From the NCBI GenBank assembly GCA_964613075.1, contig CAZTFV010000002.1, forward strand, positions 1-54,189: DNA of 54,189 nucleotides, given 5' to 3'. The position numbers and the translations under genes were made by a program. Position 1 is the first letter of the stretch; each line of letters begins with the position of its first letter. Source of the DNA: CAYWEP01 sp964613075 (GTDB taxonomy: Bacteria > Patescibacteriota > Microgenomatia > Levybacterales > UBA12049). Positions 1-7,509 of this stretch are shown one piece after another. The notes under the pieces are model-generated. The model was not told the origin of the DNA. It saw nothing but the letters and a program-made list of their open reading frames with translations, and searched no databases.

Positions 1-326
1 CACTGGGAAAAGTATACGACGTAGCAGTTGATATACGAGCAACCTCAAAGACCTTGGGACAGTGGTTCGGAGTTGAATTAAGTGAAGAGAATAAAAAAAT
101 GCTCTATGTCCCTGTCGGTTTTGCGCATGGGTTTGAGACAGTTTCTGACATAGCGGACTTACAGTATAGACAAACTGATTATTATACTCCGGAAGCAGAA
201 GGAGCTATCATGTGGAATGATCCGGATCTCAATATCCCCTGGCCGATACAAAATCCACTTCTTTCAGCCAAGGACCAGCACGGCATGAGCCTTGCGGAGT
301 ATAAGAGAAATCCTATTTTTTCTTGA
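1..326 (+). CDS. rfbC: dTDP-4-dehydrorhamnose 3,5-epimerase, 3' part (5' end outside window)
   Basis: The open frame runs in from the window edge (first full codon at base 3). The TTG at base 54 is internal, because codons upstream of it still encode family sequence (VDIRATSKT, then GQWFGVELS). The family epimerises C3 and C5 of dTDP-4-keto-6-deoxyglucose on the way to dTDP-L-rhamnose. Visible RmlC signatures are the VPVGFAHGF strand and the YYTPEAEGAIMWNDPDL block, which carries the active-site tyrosine region. The N-terminal part with the catalytic histidine lies outside the window. The last 14 nt overlap the 3' end of the convergent membrane-protein gene. The other rml genes presumably lie to the left (inference). 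Confidence 0.93.
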   Translation, partial: LGKVYDVAVDIRATSKTLGQWFGVELSEENKKMLYVPVGFAHGFETVSDIADLQYRQTDYYTPEAEGAIMWNDPDLNIPWPIQNPLLSAKDQHGMSLAEYKRNPIFS

Positions 327-2388
327 AGCTCCCACGACCTAACGGTCGAGGATTCTCTTCATGCGCTTTGTCGGAGCTGAAATCCGCCGAAGCGGAAATT
401 GGCTCTGCATCCCACGATCTTACGATCGGGGATTTCCGCGAAGGCGGATTAAAAAAGAATAAAAACGGTAAAGATACCAGTGTAACACCGCTTACTACAA
501 GCCCCATATCAGCAAGCTGTTGTTTTTGGTACACTAGTCGGACCGAATATGTTCCTGATTTCGATAGCTGAAACGTCATGAGGGAATTATATGCATCTGG
601 TTCAGATTGTTTATCCGCCTCAAGTATCCAATGCTTATTATTCGCTTGCGAAAAAACCAGCTTATCCCCAATATGCACATTCTCAAGTGTAATTTCGTAT
701 TGTGTAGGGTTAATCCTTCTATATAATTGTATTCTGCATTTCCCAATGCACCAAAAAAGATCTTTTTGTTCAGCCACTTTAAATACCGATAAACCTTGAT
801 ATTTATACATTTCTTTAAGTGTTTTTTTACTGCTTAAAATGCTCTTCAACTCTTTGCTTTTTTTCTGGGTATACCCTTTCTCCTTAAGGGGGATCTCATG
901 TTGCTCATCTACTGGTATGACAATATAACCAATAGAATTGGTCTCAAGAATATCTGTCAAACTATCTCTTTTTAAACTTTTTATTACTGCTGATGCACTT
1001 GAAGCTTTAAAAAACTCTTCAAATGATACTGCAGGATGCGTTGCAGAGGAATAACTATACCTACTTACTGTTGGAATCCATAGCACACGCGAGAATTGAG
1101 CATCCTGTATCAGTTCATCTTTCAACTCTATGTATTCATCAGGAACGACACGAGGAAATACTCCGGTCTGTGCATGCTGAAAAATAGGAAACAGCAGGTA
1201 TCCCCAAAATAAGACAAATAGCCCAGACAGTAACACACCCCTTTTTTGTATCGTGAAAGGAATTAAATATGCATATGCTATTGCCACTAACACATACCAT
1301 TTTGTCGGATCTCGAAATAAGGAAAACCCCGGAATGAAGTTATATAACCACAAATAAAAGCTACCAAACGGTTCATTTGTTCCTTTTGCTAAAAACGCTC
1401 CGAATAAACCCAAAAATGCAAAAAAAATAATTGTTCTATTGTTAAATTGTTCCATTGTTAAATTGTTTTTGATTTTGGTATTTGAATTTTGTATTTGTTT
1501 CGGATTTCGATATTCGGATTTCGGATTTTTATTGAAAAGTAAACTACTAAACGCCAAAAGAGGAAGTATGAGAAACTCAGGCCTCATAAAATATACCTTC
1601 CCAAATATATTTTCCGGCCAGTTAGGGTGGAGAAGTGAAATCGAATTTTCAAGTTCTGCAAAACTTAAAAAATCAACTGAAACATCTCCTTTGCCAGATT
1701 CAAAAGTATCCTGAAGAGAAAATACCGAAGGTAAAATCCAAAACGAGTGAAGAAGAAAAACCGTTACCGCGCATATGACAAGATGTAGAACACGGGAAGA
1801 AAAGAATTGAAGAAAACTTTTTCTTGAAACATGAATATAACTAAAAACCAAGAACAAAAAGCAAACGAATACAAAAGACATATATGCCAATCGCACATCA
1901 AGAAAAGCTTGCAAAGCGAGAAAGAATCCTGTTATCAATGATAACTTAATATTAAAACGATTATTTTGTAACAATTTGATAGATAGGCCAAGCACAAGAG
2001 GAGTTAGTGAATAAGCAAGCATTACCCCAACCTGTCCGCCATGGATGATCATGAGAATATATGTATTGGAAATATAAATGAGAAGCGAAATGAAGAAAGT
2101 GTACCAATTTTTACCAAAAAGAGTTCGAACAAAAAAATAAATAGATATCCCTGAAAATAATACAAACAAAGAATAATAAACGATCGTTATCCAGAACCAA
2201 TCAAGTCCAAGACTATTATGTAAAAATCCAGCAGTTGAATAAATAAATGTTCTCAGCCAAAGAACACCTGAAATATCTTCTCCGAATCCATTCCCACGAG
2301 TAGAATCCCACACATATGGATAATAATAAAAATTCTGCAACTGTTCATTGAAAAAAAATGGTAAATCTTTGCTACTAAAAGAAATCAT
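313..2388 (-). CDS. GT-C-like multi-membrane glycosyltransferase (AftD/YfhO-like), apparently lacking its first membrane segment
   Basis: 691 aa with about ten hydrophobic segments between residues 60 and 405 and a soluble C-terminal part. The N-terminal PYVWDSTRGNGFG block and the PGFSLFRDPTKW motif (about 343-354) recall AftD-like (DUF3367) and YfhO-like GT-C enzymes, which move sugars from lipid carriers on the outer face of the membrane. Proteins of this type normally start with a membrane helix before the loop seen here at residues 6-30; the paralog at 26859-30182 has one. Here translation starts directly in the loop, 4 codons after the in-frame TAA of the upstream gene. AGGA lies 3 nt before the ATG. 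Residues ~288-318 are a repeat-derived insertion and the last ~46 residues come from palindromic repeats. Donor and acceptor are unknown. Confidence 0.72.
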   Translation of the reverse strand: MISFSSKDLPFFFNEQLQNFYYYPYVWDSTRGNGFGEDISGVLWLRTFIYSTAGFLHNSLGLDWFWITIVYYSLFVLFSGISIYFFVRTLFGKNWYTFFISLLIYISNTYILMIIHGGQVGVMLAYSLTPLVLGLSIKLLQNNRFNIKLSLITGFFLALQAFLDVRLAYMSFVFVCFLFLVFSYIHVSRKSFLQFFSSRVLHLVICAVTVFLLHSFWILPSVFSLQDTFESGKGDVSVDFLSFAELENSISLLHPNWPENIFGKVYFMRPEFLILPLLAFSSLLFNKNPKSEYRNPKQIQNSNTKIKNNLTMEQFNNRTIIFFAFLGLFGAFLAKGTNEPFGSFYLWLYNFIPGFSLFRDPTKWYVLVAIAYAYLIPFTIQKRGVLLSGLFVLFWGYLLFPIFQHAQTGVFPRVVPDEYIELKDELIQDAQFSRVLWIPTVSRYSYSSATHPAVSFEEFFKASSASAVIKSLKRDSLTDILETNSIGYIVIPVDEQHEIPLKEKGYTQKKSKELKSILSSKKTLKEMYKYQGLSVFKVAEQKDLFWCIGKCRIQLYRRINPTQYEITLENVHIGDKLVFSQANNKHWILEADKQSEPDAYNSLMTFQLSKSGTYSVRLVYQKQQLADMGLVVSGVTLVSLPFLFFFNPPSRKSPIVRSWDAEPISASADFSSDKAHEENPRPLGRGSFKKK
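331..450. repeat. Cluster of four small palindromes (REP/MITE-like) at a convergent gene end
   Basis: Two kinds of hairpin alternate. Type A is CGACC-taac-GGTCG (335-348) and CGATC-ttac-GATCG (415-428), both preceded by CCCA. Type B is TCCGC-cgaa-GCGGA (383-396) and TCCGC-gaag-GCGGA (435-448). The two A copies differ by one base in each arm and the changes compensate, so pairing is kept. The cluster is richer in GC than its surroundings. It encodes the last ~46 residues of the minus-strand gene and lies just beyond the rfbC stop. It could be a mobile palindromic repeat that extended the gene, or a two-way terminator. Confidence 0.75.
1436..1532. repeat. Low-complexity repeat tract inserted in frame in a membrane-protein gene
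   Basis: A 16-bp unit is repeated in tandem (1436-1451 and 1452-1467, one mismatch, core ATTGTTAAATTGTT). It is followed by a degenerate tract built on GGATTTCG and GTATTTG words up to about 1532. On the coding (minus) strand it reads as SEYRNPKQIQNS and NNLTMEQFNN, a type of peptide that recurs as inserted or intergenic repeats in many CPR and other environmental genomes (from general knowledge, not searched). It falls in a loop between two membrane segments and keeps the frame open. Confidence 0.75.
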
Positions 2389-2400
2389 ATATCCTGATGG

Positions 2401-4065
2401 TTATTTGTTAAGCCCTCTCTGTATTTTCAAAGAGATGTTCGTCGTTTTTTTAGTCTCCGAATTATAAGAGAAAGCAGTCACTGTTTGGGGGTCTATTTTA
2501 TATTTTCTGAGATCTAGGGCCAAACGTCTGAAGTCACTATAATACCCAAACCCCGTACCATTTTTTTCTTTATATCCTTGATTTCCTAATTCCCAAAAGA
2601 AATTATCGTTTAAATAAGGAAGTGCTGATTCGTCACCTTTCTCAGTTCTCAGTACCAGAAGCATATATCCGATCCCCTGTTGAAAAGGCAAGGGATTGCC
2701 TTCCACGACAAAATCTCTATCACTTTCAATATAATAAATTTGCTTTTTACCTGATGGCATGTTAGTTGCGATAAATGCAAGAATAGGTTTTTGCACATCT
2801 GCTTTTTCTTTTTGGAAAGCAAGTTGCTTATGTATATACTTCACATGCCAAAATAAAAATAACACGAATATTAAAATGGGAATTATAACAGAGAGTTTAT
2901 AAAGATTAGAATCCCATTTCTTTTTCACAATAGATACAACCGTGTCTATAAAAATGCCCATAAAAAGCGCAAACGGTATTACGAAGGTATAGTAATACCG
3001 TGATTCTAAATATCCTGATGTTTTCTTAATTACGATAAACGGCAAAAAACTAAAAAGATATAATCCTGAAAATATCCAAAATTGCAACTTGTTTTTTCTT
3101 TTTATAAGGACAAAGAAGATTAATGGTGTAAAAATAAGCAAGGTAGCAAGAACAGATAGTAATTCAACAACAACTTTTTCTGATACCTGTGTAGCATATC
3201 CCACTTGTTCAAAATAAGGAAATATAGCAAAGGTAAACTTTTGTGAAAAGGGATAGAATATTGCATCAGGAATAAGTAATTGTGACAGTGTCTCAACAGG
3301 ATAAGAAATAGCCATCCACAGAAGTCTGTGGAAAATGTTTCCGTTAGAGCTTGAAACATAACCGGAGTAATCGGATCGTAGAAAAAATATATTGATAATT
3401 TTTAACGTAATATAAAGAGCCCCGCCTAACAAAAGGAGTAGAGCTGGCTTTAATGATCTGGACTTTTCTTTTTGATAACGTTTTAAGAGAAAATCCAAAA
3501 AAGGGAGAAAAATAAAAAGAAAAATTGCTGTCTCTTTAAAAGCTATTGAGATAAAAATACAAATTATTGACAAGAAATAAAAATATAACTTTTTCTTTTC
3601 TATAAACGCAAAATAACATATGATAGCTAACAAGATAGTTGTTGTTGAAGGAAGCGTACCAGTAGCTGTACCATACCAAATTATTGCCTGCTTTGAGGTA
3701 TCATTTATTAAGAAAAAAAGGGAAGCAATAAAAGCAATAAATTCTTTCTTAAGAATCTTTTTAAACAGTGTAAAAACGAGCGATGTGTTGAGTGCATGGA
3801 AAAAAATTGAAAATAAAAATAAAGGAAATGTGTTCAATCCGAAATATCCAAATAAGCCCATATTGACTAACCGAGCAAAAATCCTTGATTCGAATAAGAA
3901 TAATCCAATAAATGAAGTTTGAGTAATTAAATACCTCAGACCCTCTGACTTTATAAATCCAAGTGCATGCCATTCATCCTGCTGATATGCAGAAAAATAT
4001 AAATCTTTATATATAAGAAGAGTGAGAAGGAAAAAAAGTAAGAAGGAAAAAAAGAATCGTCTCAT
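2401..4065 (-). CDS. GT-C-like membrane glycosyltransferase
   Basis: 554 aa, about ten to eleven membrane segments from residue 4 to ~405, then a C-terminal soluble part of ~140 residues. The first external loop has an acidic pair in YQQDEWHALG (D30, E31), where GT-C enzymes carry their metal/catalytic acidic residues. An SRYYYTF motif near residue 350 resembles the late-loop motif of GT39-like proteins. The start ATG overlaps the stop of the upstream methyltransferase by 4 nt (ATGA). No close family was recognised. An O-antigen polymerase-like role cannot be excluded. Confidence 0.65.
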   Translation of the reverse strand: MRRFFFSFLLFFLLTLLIYKDLYFSAYQQDEWHALGFIKSEGLRYLITQTSFIGLFLFESRIFARLVNMGLFGYFGLNTFPLFLFSIFFHALNTSLVFTLFKKILKKEFIAFIASLFFLINDTSKQAIIWYGTATGTLPSTTTILLAIICYFAFIEKKKLYFYFLSIICIFISIAFKETAIFLFIFLPFLDFLLKRYQKEKSRSLKPALLLLLGGALYITLKIINIFFLRSDYSGYVSSSNGNIFHRLLWMAISYPVETLSQLLIPDAIFYPFSQKFTFAIFPYFEQVGYATQVSEKVVVELLSVLATLLIFTPLIFFVLIKRKNKLQFWIFSGLYLFSFLPFIVIKKTSGYLESRYYYTFVIPFALFMGIFIDTVVSIVKKKWDSNLYKLSVIIPILIFVLFLFWHVKYIHKQLAFQKEKADVQKPILAFIATNMPSGKKQIYYIESDRDFVVEGNPLPFQQGIGYMLLVLRTEKGDESALPYLNDNFFWELGNQGYKEKNGTGFGYYSDFRRLALDLRKYKIDPQTVTAFSYNSETKKTTNISLKIQRGLNK

Positions 4066-4790
4066 CTTTTTCTGAGCTTCACAAGTATTGTAAGCGCATG
4101 CGATCTGTCTAGCTGTGCAAGTATATCGGATAGCATTCCCCCAAAAGGATAAAATCCTGATGGTTTTTCAGCATCAATCTTAAATCCATGATACGTAAAT
4201 AATTTCAAGAGCGCTTTTCGCGCAGCAACGTTTATATGCTTATCCGTATTCCATTTCTTTCCTTTTTTTACTCCACTAGTCTGCTTGTGACAAAGGGGAT
4301 GGAAACCAACCGGATAATAGTCTGAGATATGAGGACCGGTCGAGGGTTGTTGCCCTAACGTTAATGCGACAATATTGTGCCATGACGCTAAGTTTTCTGT
4401 ACCAATAACTGCATACCCATCCCTTTTTAATATTCGATATATTTCTCTTAAAAAGATGTCTGTATCGTAAAGATGCTCAATTACTTCTATCCCTGTAACT
4501 ACATCAAACATTTGATCTTTGAATGGAAAACATTTATTAAGATCTCCTCTTTTGACCTCTATCCCTTTCTTTTTAGCTTTTCTAACATACGAAGAATCTC
4601 TATCTATACCGTAAATGTTATTAGTAGCAATTTTATTTGCAACTTTTAATGTTAATTCTCCATCAGCAGGTCCGCAATCGAGATATACTGCACCAGGTTT
4701 CCGCTCAATAAGAGAAAGGAGATTGGTTTCTCTTTTCTTTCCCGCCTCTTGTCCAACATTATAAAGATAATTTAACAATAACTGCTTCAT
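4062..4790 (-). CDS. SAM-dependent methyltransferase (class I)
   Basis: 242 aa. The SAM-binding motif I is YLDCGPADGE (residues 36-45), a variant of the usual GxGxG. Later motifs are FDVVTGIEVIEHLYDTD and a post-motif RILKRDGYAVIGTEN, typical of Methyltransf_11-type enzymes. It has no membrane segment. It is clearly paralogous to the next gene upstream (shared IEHLY-TD and RILK blocks, then a similar hydrophobic stretch). Both ends overlap neighbours by 4 nt, so it is translationally coupled within the 7411-313 run. A sugar or glycolipid acceptor is inferred from context only. Confidence 0.8.
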   Translation of the reverse strand: MKQLLLNYLYNVGQEAGKKRETNLLSLIERKPGAVYLDCGPADGELTLKVANKIATNNIYGIDRDSSYVRKAKKKGIEVKRGDLNKCFPFKDQMFDVVTGIEVIEHLYDTDIFLREIYRILKRDGYAVIGTENLASWHNIVALTLGQQPSTGPHISDYYPVGFHPLCHKQTSGVKKGKKWNTDKHINVAARKALLKLFTYHGFKIDAEKPSGFYPFGGMLSDILAQLDRSHALTILVKLRKR

Positions 4791-5551
4791 ATTTTTCTTG
4801 CTACCACCATAATATCCGAGGCTGTCGTAGGAAAATAGCTAAAAATACTATCTACAAGGCCATAACCGAAATTAAGCAATATATTTGAAGTAGCAAATTC
4901 AACACTGTTTCCGTAGACACGCTCTAGCGTAAATCCATAATACTTGAGCATATCCTTCAAAGCATGGACATTATAAACTCGTACGTGTCCAACTGGTTGA
5001 TTGCTGACAAATGTTCTAAGCCACCGCATGCCAAAATTTCTTTTCTTGACACTTACTTCCTGATAAAGAGGGTATATCCCGAGGAGAAAAATCAGACGGT
5101 TAAACCAAAACGAGAGATTGGGAGTTCCAATAATAAAAATTCCTCTTTTTTTGAGTATTCTTTTTATTTCCTCAATAAAAGTGTCAGTATTATACAAATG
5201 TTCTATGATTTCATTGGCAATGACCGCATCAAAAAATCCATCAGCAAAAGGGATATGCTTTTCAACATTTGCTACCTTACTTGGAATACCATTTCTTTGT
5301 GCCAGATGTACTCCCTTATGAGAAATATCTACTCCATAGAATTTTGATGGAATATGTTTCATTATTTCCACTCCGAGTCCGCCGTCTCCACATCCGACGT
5401 CAAGTATCACTGGTTGATTCTGTTTTTTTGAATTGAGAAAAGTATGGAGCGCTTTTATATATGCCTTGCTCCTCTTGGGATATATCTTTTCTCTTTCTTG
5501 AAGATCAACTTCTTTATATCTATCTGCTTGGTAATACTTATTTACGTCCAT
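4787..5551 (-). CDS. SAM-dependent methyltransferase (class I)
   Basis: 254 aa. Motif I is ILDVGCGDGGLG (residues 49-60), followed by FYGVDIS (acidic ribose-binding residue) and FDAVIANEIIEHLYNTD, with the conserved RILKKRGIFIIGTPN strand. It belongs to the broad Methyltransf_11/23 group and is a paralog of the gene at 4062-4790. The ATG at 5551 lies inside the end of the upstream GT2 gene (14-nt overlap) and the stop overlaps the next start by 4 nt. It likely methylates a sugar hydroxyl or a lipid-linked glycan made by the neighbouring GT2 (inference). Confidence 0.82.
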   Translation of the reverse strand: MDVNKYYQADRYKEVDLQEREKIYPKRSKAYIKALHTFLNSKKQNQPVILDVGCGDGGLGVEIMKHIPSKFYGVDISHKGVHLAQRNGIPSKVANVEKHIPFADGFFDAVIANEIIEHLYNTDTFIEEIKRILKKRGIFIIGTPNLSFWFNRLIFLLGIYPLYQEVSVKKRNFGMRWLRTFVSNQPVGHVRVYNVHALKDMLKYYGFTLERVYGNSVEFATSNILLNFGYGLVDSIFSYFPTTASDIMVVARKI

Positions 5552-6515
5552 AGGCGTTAAAAATCTTAAATGTAATAAAGATTACCGCATACACAATAAT
5601 AGTCAAAAAAGAAACAACCGGGTGCCAAAACCAGGCTCTATTTTTTGTTCTCTTATATTCTCTCATCGCTTCAATAAGCGGACCAATAATTGAAATATTA
5701 TACAGCACAGCGGCTGCGAAATTCTGATTTGTCGCTTGATCTACCCAGGTTAATTGGCCGCGCGATTTCCTCTTCATAAATTTTCTTCCTATTTTTATTC
5801 TCTTTTTTATATAATCTGTCAGCGACGACACATAATGATGATAGACTCCTACATTTTTTGGCACAGCATACGATAAGTATCCGTTATTGACAAGTTTTGC
5901 AACAAAGTTTACTTCCTCAAATTTATCCCCGAATCCGGTCATTTTAATATACTTTTTCCGATAGAGAAAACCGTTTGCCCCAACAATTGGAGTCGACCCA
6001 AGTTTCATTTTATATATGATATAGTCCCCTTTATCAATTATTTTCATTTTCGGATGAAAACGACGCGCCAGAGGATCTGAAATTTTCAGCATAGCAAAAT
6101 ATTGATTAAGATACGAGTCCTTTTTCCTTACAAGCCATGGCGACTCAACTCCAAAAATCTCTCTTTCTTTCAAGAATGGTTTTACCATCTCTTTCAACCA
6201 ATTTGTATGTACAATTTCATTATCTGCATCTATTAAAGCAACGATTTCACCCTTTGCATGCTCAATACCAATCGCTTTTCCGCTCTCAGCATCTTTTCTG
6301 GGATTATGAAGAACAACAGTATTAAATTTTTTTGCAATTTCAAGTGTTCTATCAGTGCTTCCCCCATCAATGATCAAGATTTCAAATTTGGATGGAGGGT
6401 AGTCTTGTTTAGCAATACTTCTTAGACAATTGTTAAGAAGTTTTCCTGCCTGAAAAGTCGGAATTACGACAGAAATAATGGGTTTTCTATTCCTCTTATG
6501 AACCTGAGATTTCAT
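5538..6515 (-). CDS. Family 2 glycosyltransferase with C-terminal membrane segment
   Basis: 325 aa. The GT-A fold is shown by ISVVIPTFQAG at the N-terminus, IDGGSTD near residue 52, and a DxD motif in LIDADNE (D95, D97) for metal and nucleotide-sugar binding. A VGANGFLYRKK acceptor-side block and a hydrophobic C-terminus (about 290-320) suggest a membrane-attached inverting transferase acting on a lipid-linked acceptor. The RAWFWHPVVSF segment and the overall layout match the GT2 at 44548-45564, so the two are paralogs in separate operons. Start and stop overlap the neighbouring genes by 4 and 14 nt. Confidence 0.87.
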   Translation of the reverse strand: MKSQVHKRNRKPIISVVIPTFQAGKLLNNCLRSIAKQDYPPSKFEILIIDGGSTDRTLEIAKKFNTVVLHNPRKDAESGKAIGIEHAKGEIVALIDADNEIVHTNWLKEMVKPFLKEREIFGVESPWLVRKKDSYLNQYFAMLKISDPLARRFHPKMKIIDKGDYIIYKMKLGSTPIVGANGFLYRKKYIKMTGFGDKFEEVNFVAKLVNNGYLSYAVPKNVGVYHHYVSSLTDYIKKRIKIGRKFMKRKSRGQLTWVDQATNQNFAAAVLYNISIIGPLIEAMREYKRTKNRAWFWHPVVSFLTIIVYAVIFITFKIFNAYGRK

Positions 6516-7411
6516 GATCCTTTTCTTGCCAAAATAGAGATATTTCCGCCTGCAAGGGTGAGCTCAATATTACCCATACGTGTCAGTTCCAAAACCCATA
6601 ATCCTGTTATTTTAAGTATTTTTGCTATTCCGCTCATCCTCCACCAATACCAGAGTGGGTAGGTATTCTGTACTCCTGAAATATCTTTCGTCTCGAATCC
6701 ATGTTTTTCAAATATTCTCGAAAGGGTTTTTTTGTTGAATAAATAAATATGCTCTATGTCAAAAATTGGGGATTTTTCTCCAAAGAATTTTACTGACAAC
6801 CCATCTGTGTCGTGCACAACAATAAGCGCAACTCCCCCTGGTTTAAGAATTCTATGTATCTCCGAAATAGCGTCATTTGGGTCTAGCATATGATCGAGCG
6901 TATGAAAGCATGCAACAAAGTCAAATGTGTCTTTTTTAAATTGTCGCGGCTTGAAGATGTCCTGTATGATTGATTTCTTGATTTGTTTTGGGGCTTCTTG
7001 CACCATTTTGGGGCTTGGTTCAACGCCTGCTACGTTTCTTATCCCCTTCTTCCATAATGCCTGAAGGAAAAATCCATTTCCACAACCTATTTCAAGCACT
7101 TTTGGATTTCTGGGGAGAAATTTCTCTGCTTGCTCAAAAAGTCCCATATATGTTTTTACAAGATAGCGGATTTGATCATTGTAATTGCAAGCGCTTTCAC
7201 GATAAAAGGAGGCAATTTTCTCTTGTGGAAGGACTGGTGAAGAAAAGATGAGCCCACACCGCTCACAGCGAACAATTTGATAATGAATATTATCTGGAAA
7301 TCTTCTTGCTGAATATATGTCACTCTGCAGTTTTTCTCCCTTGAAAGTAGCTGGAAAGAGTTTCTTTACTTTTTTATTGTTTTTACAGATTGCACAAACT
7401 GTTCTAATCAC
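6512..7411 (-). CDS. SAM-dependent methyltransferase with N-terminal zinc-ribbon-like module
   Basis: 299 aa, first gene of the run that continues to 313. It starts at GTG (7411). Residues 6-9 (CAIC) and 49-52 (CERC) form a paired CxxC module of the kind fused to Methyltransf_23 and C-methyltransferase-like enzymes. Motif I is LEIGCGNGFFL (about 108-118), then VEPSPKM, a FHTLDHMLDP block and the RILKPGGVALIVV strand. The family methylates small molecules including sugars. Which one here is unknown. Its stop overlaps the following GT2 start by 4 nt. The intergenic space upstream (7412-7509) should carry the promoter. A TGCTAGAAT extended -10-like sequence is present on the minus strand there, but it has no good -35. 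Confidence 0.82.
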   Translation of the reverse strand: MIRTVCAICKNNKKVKKLFPATFKGEKLQSDIYSARRFPDNIHYQIVRCERCGLIFSSPVLPQEKIASFYRESACNYNDQIRYLVKTYMGLFEQAEKFLPRNPKVLEIGCGNGFFLQALWKKGIRNVAGVEPSPKMVQEAPKQIKKSIIQDIFKPRQFKKDTFDFVACFHTLDHMLDPNDAISEIHRILKPGGVALIVVHDTDGLSVKFFGEKSPIFDIEHIYLFNKKTLSRIFEKHGFETKDISGVQNTYPLWYWWRMSGIAKILKITGLWVLELTRMGNIELTLAGGNISILARKGS

Positions 7412-7487
7412 AAAATTAATTCTTCTTGACTTGAAATATTTCTTATTCTAGCATAGTTTTCTCTTATTTCACACAAATGTATTTGAT

Positions 7488-7505
7488 ATAATGCAATAGC
7501 ATTAT
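7488..7505. other. Small hairpin just downstream of the 7510-9522 gene
   Basis: A perfect 7-bp inverted repeat, ATAATGC-aata-GCATTAT, starts 5 nt after the stop codon of the minus-strand gene. It is AT-rich and on the minus strand is not followed by a clear T-run, so an intrinsic terminator is possible but weak. The space 7412-7509 otherwise holds no gene. Confidence 0.35.
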
Positions 7506-7509
7506 TAAT

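Noticed and set aside
331..450. Possible CRISPR-like repeats
   Set aside because: Only two copies of each unit, short hairpins with no equal-length spacers, and no cas genes nearby.
7481..7494. Plus-strand TGATATAAT, a good extended -10
   Set aside because: No plus-strand gene follows. It would only run antisense into the 7510-9522 gene, and the bases are part of a small hairpin.
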